Below, piece by piece: positions 24,379-35,427 of a stretch of 64,000 nt of DNA. Source of the DNA: Pyrrhosoma nymphula (taxonomy: Eukaryota > Arthropoda > Insecta > Odonata > Coenagrionidae); the NCBI GenBank assembly GCA_963573305.1, contig OY754330.1, positions 3,782,001 through 3,846,000 of the forward strand, read 5' to 3'. Both the position numbers and the translations under genes were made by a program. Under the pieces are notes generated by a model, which did no database searches, was not told the DNA's origin, and was given only the letters and a program-made list of their open reading frames with translations. Numbering within the stretch: position 1 is the stretch's first letter; every line of letters begins with the position of its first letter.

Positions 24379-25894
24379 GTGAGTGACCTGTGGCGACCTG
24401 TTCCCCCCTTTCCATTCTACCTTCAACTATGTCACTAATTGCACATGATTTCCACTAAAGATTGTTGGCTTCCTTCTTAAAAGTGTTAAGTAATCCATGC
24501 ACGAAATGATTATAAATGATAGTGCACCTGTATTGTTTTTTTTTAAATTTGCTCTGGGACGTTTCTGGTGGTCCGAATGCTCCTGCGATCCCGACAAGCC
24601 AATGGCTTGTCTACAGGTTTCTCAGGGGGTCGAACCACCAGAACTTGACAGAATTTAACTTCAGATGTGATCTATTAATCACCTTCAGACCTCTCTTGAA
24701 TTGAGGAAAAATTGAAATAAATAGATGGAAGTGAATTTGCCGTCAGAAAATTAGAATTCAAAGTCACAAATGTTCCTTCAACAAATGACTCACCATTGAC
24801 TTTCACTAACTCTATCAAGATGTGTAACCATAGACCCTGATTTACTCTAGATTACTAGATGCTGAAATGGCGCATTAACCTTTGACTATGGAGTGGAATA
24901 AACTAATTCGATTCAGAGTTTCAGATAATGGAGATGAATTTTAAGTGATCTGACTCCACTTTTAGAAGCGATTTATTTAATATATTTTGAATTTCAATTG
25001 GATAAATATATGATACGCAAGGCGTATATTGTACTGGCTCAGATGATATTTTTCTTATAATGATGAATGTTGTTGAAAAGCCTGTGATTACATCATGAGA
25101 TAGCAACGTGAATTAATCCTGTCTCTCTTGTCTATATCGTTCTTCGCAATTGACTTCATTTTTCGAGTCAATCTTTCGGATTAAAAATCAGTAAATGGCA
25201 GTGTATGAATATATATGTGTGGTGTAAACTTGTTTTTCCTGCTCGGAATTTCCAATTGTGAGTGTGTTTCCACGTTTAGCGTAGAGGGGAGGGGGTAAGA
25301 GTGTACATTCTCATCTGTATAAGTGAATCCTCACTCTCTTTACATATATAACGCCGTTGTGATTTAGATGAGACGCTATTGACCCCAGTTAGCCGTGTCG
25401 AGATAATTTACGCTGACCCAATGGCCACCTAGGCTTGACTTTTAAGCATCTTTGCAAAAGTGACCACTTATCTTGTCGAATAAAATGAGCAGTCCCTTTT
25501 CTGAAATTCTCTCTTATGATATTTCATTGCTATTCGGAACTGAACACTCGGTAGGGATGACCCTTTAAGGGTTTTGATTCTAGTTGTGGCTTAGTGCCAT
25601 TCTCATTATAGTGGCGCGTGTGTAAGTGGTTACTTTTTTTTTATAATATTAATGACTTTCACCTGTCCCTCTATGGGATATATTTCTCTGGTGGCTCTCA
25701 TCGTGTTCCCCTGGGCTTTATGTTAGGTCTCTTTGGGTGGACCCGCACGTTGACATTTTTGTCGCGTGCTAATTCAGTAGTTCGTGTGTTAATAGTACGT
25801 GTGTTGTTGTCCGCGCCTCGACGCCGTCTTATGTTTTTTATGTCTCTTTATTGATATCATGTTTCTAAATATCTATGTTTATTTTCGTTTTCAG
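24379..25894 (+). other. shot: Spectraplakin intron, 1516 bp
   Basis: A canonical GTGAGT...TTTTCAG intron separating two phase-0 exons. It carries an antisense SINE body at 24551-24660 and is otherwise AT-rich with no recognised element. Confidence 0.9.
24551..24660 (-). mobile_element. SINE body fragment, reverse orientation
   Basis: The reverse complement matches the 3' body of the SINE at about 21850-21955: TCAAGTTCTGGTGGTT, CCCCYTNAGAAACC, AGACAAGSCAATGGCTT and CGGGATCGCAG blocks in order. The tRNA-like head is absent. It lies inside the intron, antisense to the spectraplakin. Confidence 0.75.
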
Positions 25895-25972
25895 CCGAGG
25901 GAGAGGGGCAAGATGCGGTTCCACATGCTGCAGAACGTCCAGATCGCCCTCGACTTCCTGCGATACAGAAAG
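25895..25972 (+). CDS. shot: Spectraplakin (short stop/MACF1) CH1 domain exon 2 of 3
   Basis: A 78-nt phase-0 exon encoding 26 residues: PRERGK followed by [20 protein letters not shown]. It is bounded by TTTTCAG and GTGAGT. 'GxMRFHxLQNVQxALDFL' is characteristic of plakin and spectraplakin CH1 domains; beta-spectrins have 'MRVHxxENVxxxLxFL' here. It joins in frame to the exon ending at 24378 (LSAEHL-PRERG) and to the exon starting at 26520, with no missing residues against the family pattern. It forms the middle helices of CH1 within the actin-binding module. Confidence 0.96.
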
Positions 25973-26519
25973 GTGAGTGTTTTTTTAATCCGCCCTGCCC
26001 CACCCTCCGCCCCCTGGCGGTCCATCCAGGGGCAAGGGGCGGCATTGAAGACTCGATCTCGGACCATACGCCATTCTACGCCGGCGGCGGGAAAAGCTCT
26101 ACCCCGCGAGGCGCCTTTATCTATCTGTCTTCTCTTGTTAAACGATCCCAGGCAATAAATTTGAAGCAATAAATATAACCGAGAGAAATTGGACAATTTT
26201 ACGCAATTACGCAATCTTTTATAGTATATACTCTTCCAATTTATAACTTTCCAAAATGTTACTGTCAGCTTGAGTCCTTTGCAATATTCTCTGTGGTATT
26301 ATGGTTAAAGTTGAGATTGCCAAAGAACATGGATGAAGATTTTAGCCGTTATATCGTGCAATAACGTTCGCTGCAACTTCTCCCTGTTTAAGACTCCGTT
26401 CCTTAATAAGATCCCGTAATTGTAACGTGGTGAAGAACCCGTCTTATGTGTGAAGTGTGCATTGAGGAGATGAGTCTCGTCGTCTTAACGCCTTTCTTCC
26501 GTTCACTTTCTTCCCGCAG
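25973..26519 (+). other. shot: Spectraplakin intron, 547 bp
   Basis: A GTGAGT...TTCCCGCAG intron with no recognised mobile element. It is the shortest intron in the window. Confidence 0.9.
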
Positions 26520-26612
26520 ATCAAGCTCGTGAACATCCGGGCGGAGGACATCGTGGACGGCAACCCGAAGCTCACCCTCGGACTCATCTGGACCATCATC
26601 CTCCACTTCCAG
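26520..26612 (+). CDS. shot: Spectraplakin (short stop/MACF1) CH1 domain exon 3 of 3
   Basis: A 93-nt phase-0 exon encoding 31 residues: IKLVN, then [19 protein letters not shown], then TIILHFQ. It is bounded by TTCCCGCAG and the donor GTCAGT. '[22 protein letters not shown]' is one of the most conserved segments of tandem-CH proteins; it forms the C-terminal helices of CH1 and contributes to the actin-binding surface. The next coding exon should begin the CH1-CH2 linker and CH2 domain. No such exon was found before 64000, so the following intron is at least 37.4 kb. Together the three exons give 87 contiguous residues with no stop or frameshift, so the gene appears intact. Confidence 0.97.
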
Positions 26613-26810
26613 GTCAGTCAATCTGCAGATGATGGTGGTGATTGATGGTGGTTTTCGTCTCCATTCTCGCCCGTCTCGCCTCTCTCGCTATACTACCCCC
26701 CCCCACCCCCTTCCCGCCACCCCTCCATTAACACACGCCGATATGTATATATATATGACGTAGATACCACACAACAACAACAACAGCAGCAACAACGACC
26801 ACAACAACAA
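26613..26810 (+). other. Start of the downstream spectraplakin intron, ending in a CAA microsatellite
   Basis: It opens with the donor GTCAGT and contains C-rich tracts, an AT dinucleotide run near 26743-26756 and a CAA/CAG tract at about 26767-26810. Confidence 0.8.
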
Positions 26811-27322
26811 TGTGGGCTTTCCATTCAAGATGTTGGAAGTACTGCGCACATCGGAACACATAATCAGCGCACTTTAGCGACAAACAAACGAACTACGTTG
26901 AGTGGAACGATGTGCGCTATGGCGAAATGTTTTTTAACCTACCGGTAGATGGCACTCTGTATGGTTGATCAGCAGTCACGGCAGAATGTTCTGTTTAAAG
27001 TTGTTGCATTCGTTCAAAAGAAGTATTTACAAATATAAGATTTTTGTAACAGTATAAATTAAAAACCTCACAATACGCCACAATATGCATGTTTGACGCC
27101 TTTACTGAAAATCAACAAGCTTGGCAACAATCACGGATGCCATTATCGACGTTCTTTTGTTGTTTAGCGCACATCAACTTTGCTCCCGATCTGTTTTGAG
27201 CGCAGGCGCATAGACCCATAGTGCGCAGGGTCTGAATCACGAATGGAAGACAAGTGCGCTGTTGTGTGTTACGAAGTGATAATAATAGCGATCACTATTA
27301 AGCGAATGGAAGGGCACCATTA
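26811..27322. mobile_element. Possible DNA element between CAA microsatellites
   Basis: A segment of about 510 bp with imperfect inverted ends sharing TTCCATTC (left TGTGGGCTTTCCATTC; right, reverse complement, TGGTGCCCTTCCATTC). Several GTGCGC/GCGCAC hexamers lie near both ends. (CAA)n tracts abut both sides, so it may have inserted into the microsatellite. No superfamily is assigned. Confidence 0.4.
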
Positions 27323-27354
<32 letters not shown>

Positions 27355-28777
27355 TGGCACCCTCTTCTTTCTCTTTCCTCCCCTACCTCCCCTTCGCTCC
27401 TGCAGATGGCGAGACTGGCGGGAATTGAATTCGCTTCGGGGTTTCCCACCAACAACTCGCTCTCGCCCACCCCCCCCATTTCCTCCCTCCCTCTCTTGTG
27501 CTTGTCTCCTACACCGATTGCTATTGGTGGAGAAAGAGAGTGCGGTTTTTAAGCGCTGATCGTCGCAAGTTGGCAGTTTCCATTTCGCAATCCTTAAACA
27601 GCGCCATCTCCGGCAAAGAGAGGTCGTGGTGTGTGCATTGTTAAGACGTACTCGCCTGACGATTGCCTCGCCGCCCGTAAATCTTTATGAAGCAGCCTTT
27701 TTAAAAGATCCTTCAGTGGAAGACATATCTCACCCCCCTGCTGCTGCTTTCAACCCATTCAGCAGCGTTTAACTCTAGGGGGAACCCGCTCGACACTTTA
27801 AGTGGTTCGTTTTCGGCCTTTTAGGCACTTAAGGTTCATTCGTGTCCGCTCCGTGCAGAAACTCCCCTTCGCTGATTGGCTCTCTGGCCGGCTCGCTCCG
27901 CTGGCGAATCTGGGGGGGGGGGGGGATTCATATGTTTAGAAAAATACGTCGTGGTTATGTTTAGAAAAAAATACCTAAACGAACAAATCTTTGAGTCGTT
28001 TGACAGTTATCATATCCACGTGGTGGAATAGTTGAAATGCTGCCCTCTGGTCTTCGAGGAGGTGTGTTCCTCGTATAAATATGTTTCGATTCGAAGAGTG
28101 AATGATGAGTCATTTTATTTCAATTCGGCCTGTCGAAGTGGCGTAGTTTTTTTCTCCATCTCCGTCCCGTTGGCTTCAGGACTCTTGCGCGACGACTGGA
28201 ATGACATTTCTCTTGAAATGATTCCGTGGCAGGTAAAGACCGTGACTGTCATCTGTCACACTGACCAGGTGTCTTTTTTATTTTATCTTTTTTTTGGGTC
28301 GGGAGGAATTTCTGGGGTGTTGTCTTAGAGGTGGTGGCTTTGACAGAGTGACTATAACAATGGACGACGACGTGGCACGACCCACGGAAGTGCCAAGGCG
28401 TGGAAACACGGTATCGTGTTTGGCACGGCACCCATGGAGGTGGCTCGCGCGGTATATCGCAGGTGTAGAAGTGTGTGTCTAGTGTCTTAAGAGTGAAGAT
28501 GCGTGCGTCGGTGGGGTTTTCGATCGGGGCGTGCGCCAAAAGATCACCCGAGGAGTATATCTCGGCTGCTGTCTTGGGCGTGCACCCACCACGGTGCGTT
28601 GAACTCTTCGTCGGGCGGCGGTAAGAGGGGACGGGGAAACGTCTTGAGATGGCAGCGCCCGCCTTTATTGCGGCGACATCGTTAAGGTGAATCGACGCTC
28701 CTCTCGCTAGGATGTCGCCTATTAGGTTTTTCAGAGGAACACTTTGAACGCGTGACGGCTGTCATTTGTCACACGAT
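27323..28777. other. Intronic DNA with CAA tract and poly-G
   Basis: A CAA/CGA tract lies at 27324-27355 and a run of 14 G at 27912-27925. A frame from ATG at 28499 ends at a donor-like GTAAGA (28621), but its function is unsupported. Confidence 0.4.
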
Positions 28778-29310
28778 CTAAGGAATGGTCCCACCGGAAA
28801 ACGACTAAAAAATGTCATTTTATTCATATTCTGTCTACTTGTAAAAAACGTTGTCCTCTTATCTGATATGAACAACAAAATAATACCTTTCCACGCTATT
28901 TTATTCTATAGTTGAACTTGAAATTACTACATGGTGTTCAATGGGGGAATGAGAGAAACACGGGAAAAAATAGTATTTTTCCATAAAATACAAATTCCAT
29001 TTTGGCGAAAAACTATTTATAAGAAGGAAATAATCCAGATAAATTGAATTAAAATATAATATGGGCATCTTACCACCTTATTTTTATAGTTATTGAAGAA
29101 TTAATGCCGTAATTGAAGTCAAAATGCGGTAATTCGTAGGAAATGGCGCTGCAGTCGGCTCCTATGGCTTGAAATAAGTAAGTGCTCATTTAAAATACAT
29201 TCGTGGAATAACAATCTGCATTTTTTCTACTTTACTTTTTGGACAAAATATCAAAAATGTGGAATTTAGTATTTGTTTTGACTCACACAGTCGTGGCGGA
29301 ACCTCCTTAA
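28778..29310 (+). mobile_element. TTAA-bounded element, family B copy 2
   Basis: A 533-bp copy colinear with the elements at 17180 (reverse) and 37032. The left end is decayed (CTAAGGAATGGTCCCACCGG); the right end is intact, ending in CGGAACCTCCTTAA. It is non-coding. Confidence 0.85.
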
Positions 29311-29470
29311 ACAGACGAAGTGAGACGTCAACAATGAGATTAGCCTCGGAAAGTGTATTCGAGAAATTCAACGCTCAACACCGACCAGGTCAACTAATTC
29401 GGATGTACTTCTTCTCCCTTGGATCATCGCCACCCTTCAGTTCAGTAGTCATCACATCATTAAAATATAT

Positions 29471-29620
29471 AACACTTCACTGCTTTTAATGCTACTTCAA
29501 CCGTTTTCGACTTTTTTACGTAATTTTTAAGAGGAAAAAAACAGCACTCTTACAAGAGGAAAAAACTCCTCTTAAAAATGACGTGAAGACGTCGAAACCG
29601 GTATTAAAAGTAGTGCGGAA
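29471..29620. mobile_element. Hairpin (foldback) element with related core
   Basis: Arms at about 29480-29552 and 29558-29620 pair through TTAAGAGGA/TCCTCTTAA and TTTTAATGCTACTTCA/ACCGGTATTAAAAGTAG-like blocks. The right arm reads GTGAAGACGTCGAAACCGG (29583 onward): a short local stem between GTGAAGA and GAAAC, like the other hairpins here. Confidence 0.6.
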
Positions 29621-30113
29621 AATATAGAGGGTTATCTTTTATTAATATCTATGAATTTCCACAAAGTAAAAACGTCAGCGATTGATCTAATTAGTAATAA
29701 TATCACTCTCACCGTATTTTATCCCGTTTTTCGTATTTTCTTCACTCCCCCTCAATACTCACTTTTTTACACTTCATCCCACTATTTAATGGCTTCGTTT
29801 TTTTGTACATACTTCGAATGCGCCTTTCCTACTTTTGATTAAATAAAAATCGCCTATTAATGCCGCGAACCAATTGCCTGTGCAAACTATGATAGCGAGT
29901 GTTACACGTGGGATTTAAGATTAGTAATCTCTTGGGATCGCGCCAGCATCGGCAGAGAGCCTATCTATCATCCAAGCGTATTATTATTCTGTTGGTTGCC
30001 CGGTTCAAGAAGTGTTATGTTGATGGACGGGTGGATCATATCGCTTTCAAATCGCTTTGTCGATGGAATCAAGCAGACGCTGCTGCTTAACCTCTCCGAC
30101 GCCCTTCCATCTC
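29621..30113. other. Intronic AT-rich DNA
   Basis: Nothing was recognised in this stretch. Confidence 0.4.
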
Positions 30114-30697
30114 TTAACGTGGTTTTAGCGAGAGATAGATCATCCCTAGTCATAATGGAGACCATATTCTAATTTAATTTTTTTATTTCAGCGTCTGTCA
30201 GAAGTATGAAATAATTATTGTAATATTAATGGCGCAATGATATAGTTAAGAAATATGACAAATATTCTCAGTAATTAAATAAATAAAGCTACATAAGTCT
30301 CTAACTTGACTCATTTTTTCCCGCCGTACGGCTGAAAACCATTCAAAACAAACAGGTTTTTTTGCGATTCTGTAATAGTTACTGTGGAATAGAAATAGAT
30401 AATTTTATACAAATAGTTGAGAATGCATGCAATCTACACACCGTTAGTTTTTTGAAGAAATCTAGGTGCTATAAGTTGCTAATTTGATTAATATTCTCCC
30501 TCTGGAGTGCACAGCCATAATCTATCCTAGATGTAAAACAGCTAATATATATTCTCAGGCATATTGCTCGATAAGTAGTTTGACAAGGGGTTGATATTTT
30601 GATATCATTGGAAAGGTGAGAGTTTTTTCTTAATAAATGAGGCCAAATTCATCAAATTCTAGGTGAAGTGATTTTTCGCTCTCAAACCACGCCTTAA
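30114..30697 (+). mobile_element. Family A TTAA element, copy 3
   Basis: A 584-bp copy with TTAA intact at both ends (30114-30117 and 30694-30697). It starts TTAACGTGGTTTTAGCGAG and its 3' end reads CTCAAACCACGCCTTAA. It is colinear with copy 1 at 1404 and has the same orientation. No ORF was seen. Confidence 0.87.
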
Positions 30698-32705
30698 CAA
30701 TTGACGCGCGCCGTCGTCGTGCCGGAAGAACACGCGCCCGGAATTCTTCCGCGTGATTCTGCGTTTAAGATAAGCGTTAAGATGTCACGCAGTGATCGGT
30801 GTGGCCATCGAGTCCATAGGCGCGTGTTCAGGCTCATCTTATGGCCTGCGTGGGTGATTGAGGGGGCATGTAAGGGGAAGGGAGTACGCCCCCCCCCCTC
30901 CCCTGTGCACCCTTCCCCTCTTCCCCCTTCAATCACGAGCCAATCGGAATCCTCGGACCGCCGACAATAACAAATATTCTGACGTCACCACTTCCACCAA
31001 TTCATATTCTTGAGAGCCAAAGCTGGGTTATGCCGAGTTTACGTATCCAAAAGGTCGACACTATCGAAACTCTTGACTTCCAGTCTTTCATATCTAAAGG
31101 TCATATCTGAAGCTTCAGCCTGAAGTAGTGAATATTGAATGTCTCAGCGGCCATTGATGATAATTATTATAAAAATGAATTGTTCTAGATCTCATAGTAC
31201 CTACACCTTTTAGTTAGGAATATCCGCGAACTGGAAATGCTTCTTATCCCACGTTTATCATTTTTTTGAGTGTGTACTCGGGGGGCGTCATTAAGCGTCT
31301 TACTCGGTGGTGGGATTGGATGTCCTATTCCCTTCACTTGGTGGTCGTAGGGATTTGTTGTAAAATGTCGAGTTAGTTATTTTTTTAAATTATTGAGCTT
31401 ATAGTGAATATGACATTTGGTGCTCTTAATGGGAATTTATTTTACCGGTAGAACGCTTTTCACCTTCACACTCTTGTGGCGAAATAAGACGGATAACGCG
31501 TCGTGCTTGTTTAGTAAATTTGTGGAAGAGTACCAAGGGTTTTTACTTATTCTGAATATCGACAACTTCCGCCAGGTGGCCCAGCTATAAATCAGCCACA
31601 TTTAAAAGAATGGGAATATTTGACCATATTTTACAATTGAATGAAAACATCGGGAGGTGGGCGCGCATCGCCGCATTCAAATGTTCAGCAGCACTTCCGA
31701 GAGCGCCTGACGGAGGACCGAGAAACTTTTCCGATCGTCTCTCGCGTGTTTTACGAACGTATGTAATGTCTTAAGGGTTAAATGTAAGAGAGGGATGCAT
31801 ATAGCCCTAATTTCGCCCTAAATAAAAGCGATTAATAAATAAATAAATAATAAATAAGAGCTTTAGGCGGAAGGCCCTTGCCTCTCTTTTCGGAACCCGG
31901 TTTGGGCCCCTGAGCGTCTCGACAACGTCCTCTTCGCGTCCTCGGAGTGTTGCGCCCTGCGCTCCTCGGCTGTTTTTTTTGTCGCCGCTGCCATGGAAAC
32001 TTGTATCGGTGGGAAGGTGGCGGCCGGCCAGACTGTGGTCGAGGGGCCGTGTCCGCCCCCCAAAGGATCGTCTTCCACTCTTAAGCTGTTGTTGCCCCGC
32101 GTCCAATTCTACCCCCCCTGCCCCTCTTAATCATTTGCCCCCACCCCTCCTGTCCTCCCCCCCCCCACCCCCCACCATATTTGTATTCCCGGTCGTGGCG
32201 ACCGCTTTCGTTAGCGTAATGCTTTTTTATGTCTCGCGGACGCTTCTTTGAATTTCAATCGGGACTATTTATTCGTATACGCTTAATGCACCTCCTCGTC
32301 CGCCAGAACCAAGGCATCTTGATTCCCCCCCTTCGTCCCTCCCTCCCCCCCGCCAACCAGCCAAACACCACCACCTCCCCCAACCCCCTCACCTCCCCCC
32401 CTCCCGCCCTGCCGAACTGCCCTCCCAAGGTCACCACCTCCTCCTCTGCGTTTCGTCTCCACGGACCAAGAGAGAGAGGAGGGTCATCTCGTAGTTGATC
32501 AAGATCACTTTCGGCCACCTTCCGTTTCCTTAGATTCTCTTAAGCTCTTACTTAGCCTTACATTCCGATACGAATTTGCACTTAAATCGACCTTATGAAT
32601 CAATCATTTTTGGCCCTAAAGTACAATTAACAATTCAAGACTGAGTACACTGGCTAATAAAGTGAAAAATGTTATCACAATGCTACGAAGCTCAGTGTGA
32701 GGGTA
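30698..32705. other. Intronic DNA with C-rich tracts
   Basis: C-rich low-complexity blocks lie at 30890-30930 and 32100-32180 (a 10-C run at 32157-32166) and at 32330-32430. A CpG-bearing stretch lies at 31880-32080. No conserved coding segment was seen. Confidence 0.4.
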
Positions 32706-33086
32706 GCGCAAACGAACGAAGGTGCCGGAACCGGTGTGAAACTGTGATATGTATAATAGCTATAGACAATGTTTTACATTAAAAGAGCAAAAGCACTCTT
32801 TTAGTTCTGTTGTTTTAAGTCATCCTCATAATTTATAATTGAGCAGCTTTACTGCCGTTCCGGAGAAAAAATTTTAAATTCTTCTGAGACATGGCGTGTC
32901 GATATAAAAGACATTCTTCATATCACAGGATTGCTTAAATTTGAAGAAAACTCATCTACTGTACAGCCATGTTGATTGATTGACAATTATTTTATATTAT
33001 TATTAATGACATTTTGAGCCATTTTATCTTGTTTCTGTCGAGTTTATCTATGTAATGAAAGCAGTACTTCGAAGCGCAGCGATTAA
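32706..33086 (-). mobile_element. Family C element, partial reverse copy
   Basis: The reverse complement matches the first half of the element at 13527: TTCGAAGTAMTGCTTTCAT, ATAGATAAACTCGACAG, CAATCAATCAACATGGCTG and GCACCTTYGTTYGTTTGC blocks in order. TTAA at 33083-33086 coincides with the family's left end, although the bases just inside it have diverged. The other half is missing or too diverged. Confidence 0.8.
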
Positions 33087-34916
33087 GCTCTGCTCCAACT
33101 TCGGAAATGAGCGAATCGTTGGAATATGGAGGAGGGAGAGCAGAAGGCCTCTTTCTTCGTATCCTCTTCTGTTGTTTTATTTGTTTTTTTTTGAGATGCC
33201 GGATTAAATTGTCAAACAATAATTAGGGATATGTCACTTTTGTGTGTCAAAGAAATGGACGATGATGGAATCACTTTTTCGCGTTCGAACTTCCTTCCTT
33301 TAGAACTCGCGGCATTAATTGAGTAATCGACGCTTTCTTTTCATGCGTCCGAATATCCTTATGCTTCCCCGAGAAGTAATCTTGTTCGTGTTTTAAATAC
33401 CAATTGTACCTCGCCAAAATACTGGCGTTATCATCAGATAGGGATACAAGGCTTCACTTTGTTGGAGACTTTGCCTGTTAACGACATAATTATATTTACT
33501 TTTCTTTTACAATTTTGTATTTACTGTGTAATTCGTATTATAATTATTTTTATTTTATTTTTCCAATTTAGTATTTACTGTGTAATTCGGTATTGTAATT
33601 ATTATTACAATTATTGATTACCTCACTATCGCAATGTCTTAATTTATTTCATCGCCCGTATTTAAGTGGTAGGCATGAATTTCTTTACTCCTGTGTTCGT
33701 CGAAGATTGATTCACAGATCCTCCCTTAATATCTTTCGGTCGCTCTCCTGTCCCGCCCTTCCTTCCCTTTAACGTCCGTGCACTCAAGTCGCTTAAGACG
33801 CCTTCCAACTGTCTTCCCAATTGATGCCTCTCCTCTCTTCGATTAATTTAAGAGAGGCCGCTTTAACCATCTGCCTTGCATCTCTGTTTCTTTTCTCTGT
33901 GGCCTACGTTTTAGTATCCTTAATTTGAAATATTGTCACATAGCCTTAAAAAAAATCCTTGGTACTACCACTTGGTCTTAACTTGGAAAATTAAGGGAGA
34001 ATAGGAAGTCGTTAAGGCATGGAATGTGTCTGTAAAGTATTCAAATATTTATAATTAATTTAATATTTCAAAAACCTAAAACAGCACAATGGCCTAGCAC
34101 ATTAGAAATTTATGTGCTTATCAAATATATATTTGTATAATTTGATCCGTGAAATAAGTTATTTTTTGCTTGCTTTGTATGAAATTCCCAATAAAACCTT
34201 GTGACGGGAATAGTACGATGTAGTGGTGAGATTAATTGATAGCAATTGGAAAGGCATCCTGAATGCATGAAAAGAATCTGGGAATTTTTCTGTTTCCGAT
34301 AAGACTTTCAAATGTTTTCACGTCTGAAATATTATATTTATTCCGCTCCGAGTTCATTGTCCGTTGACTTTTCCTCGCGCTTGCATTACGTGTCCTGGTT
34401 TCTTCTGCCATCTACTGGGAGAAGAAACATTCTTATCCGTGATGACAGTGTGTGTGCGTGTACCTGTGATTGGCGTTCCCAATCATTCATTTCTGTCTCG
34501 CCCCCCTCCCCTCCGTTTCCTGTTGCTATATGTCACCCTAAGCTCATATATATAGGCGGTCTCTCAAAACCCCCCACCCCATCCCCCCCCATCCCCTTTT
34601 TAAGCGACGCTTCTCTTCCGCTGTTGTGTTGGACGTGCGACTGACGCATTTCTTTCTCTTTCTTTTAAGACCCCGCCCTTCCTTCCTTGGTCCTCTTTGT
34701 CGCTTACCCGAGAACGCTTTCGCTTTCCGCTTAGACAATACCGCTGTTGTTTTTTGACATCGCTGGAGGAGTGCGTGCCAGCGAAAGAGACAGCGTGCTC
34801 GACGACTGTGTCCACTCCGCCATAGTTCCACACTCGCGTCAATTTGCTGCCTCTATCTCTCTCATATTTCATACACATTAGAGCTCTTCTCCGTCTACGA
34901 CGACGCACCTTCGCTA
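33087..34916. other. Intronic DNA with one tandem duplication and a lone hairpin core
   Basis: Two copies of a unit of about 54 bp (TGTATTTACTGTGTAATTCG-type; GTATTTACTGTGTAATTC shared) lie at 33510-33620. A lone antisense CTGATGA (33431-33437) lies next to a CGCCA...TGGCG stem. Nothing else was recognised. Confidence 0.45.
33510..33620. repeat. Two-copy tandem repeat, period about 54 bp
   Basis: The block TATTTACTGTGTAATTCG occurs twice, each time preceded by CAATTT-like DNA and followed by AT-rich ATTATAATTATT-like DNA. Confidence 0.65.
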
Positions 34917-35427
34917 TGAAGGTAGTTTTTGAGCGAGATATTTCCCATACACCATAATGGAGACCATACGGGGAATTTTATTTTTTTTGTTTCAGCATCT
35001 GTATTAAGTATGAAGTAAATATTGCAATAATATTAGGAGCAAAAATTTAGGTAGAAATATATTATATATAATATATTATATATATAATGTATTTTATATA
35101 TATGACAAAAATTATCAGTAATTAAATAAATAAAGCTACATAAGTCTCTAACTTGACTCATTTTTTTTCCCGCCGTTCGGCTGAAAATCCTTCAAAACAG
35201 CAGGTTCTTTTGCGATTCTGTAAAAATTACTGTGGTGAGTAATAGATTATTTTTTATAAATAGTTGAGAAAACATTCAAACTACACACCGTTAGTTTTTG
35301 ACGAAATCTAGGTATTAGAAGTTCCTATATTCTTAAAATATTCTCCCTCTGGAGCGCACACCCATAATCTATCCCAGATGTAAAACAGCTTGTATATTTA
35401 CAGGCAAATTGCTCGAAAAGTAGTTCC
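34917..35427 (+). mobile_element. Family A TTAA element, copy 4, 3'-truncated
   Basis: It starts TGAAGGTAGTTTTTGAGCGA and follows the family A order to GCTCGAAAAGTAGTTCC near 35427. The last 90 bp or so and the right TTAA are missing. A TA-rich expansion at about 35058-35103 is absent from the other copies. Confidence 0.85.
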
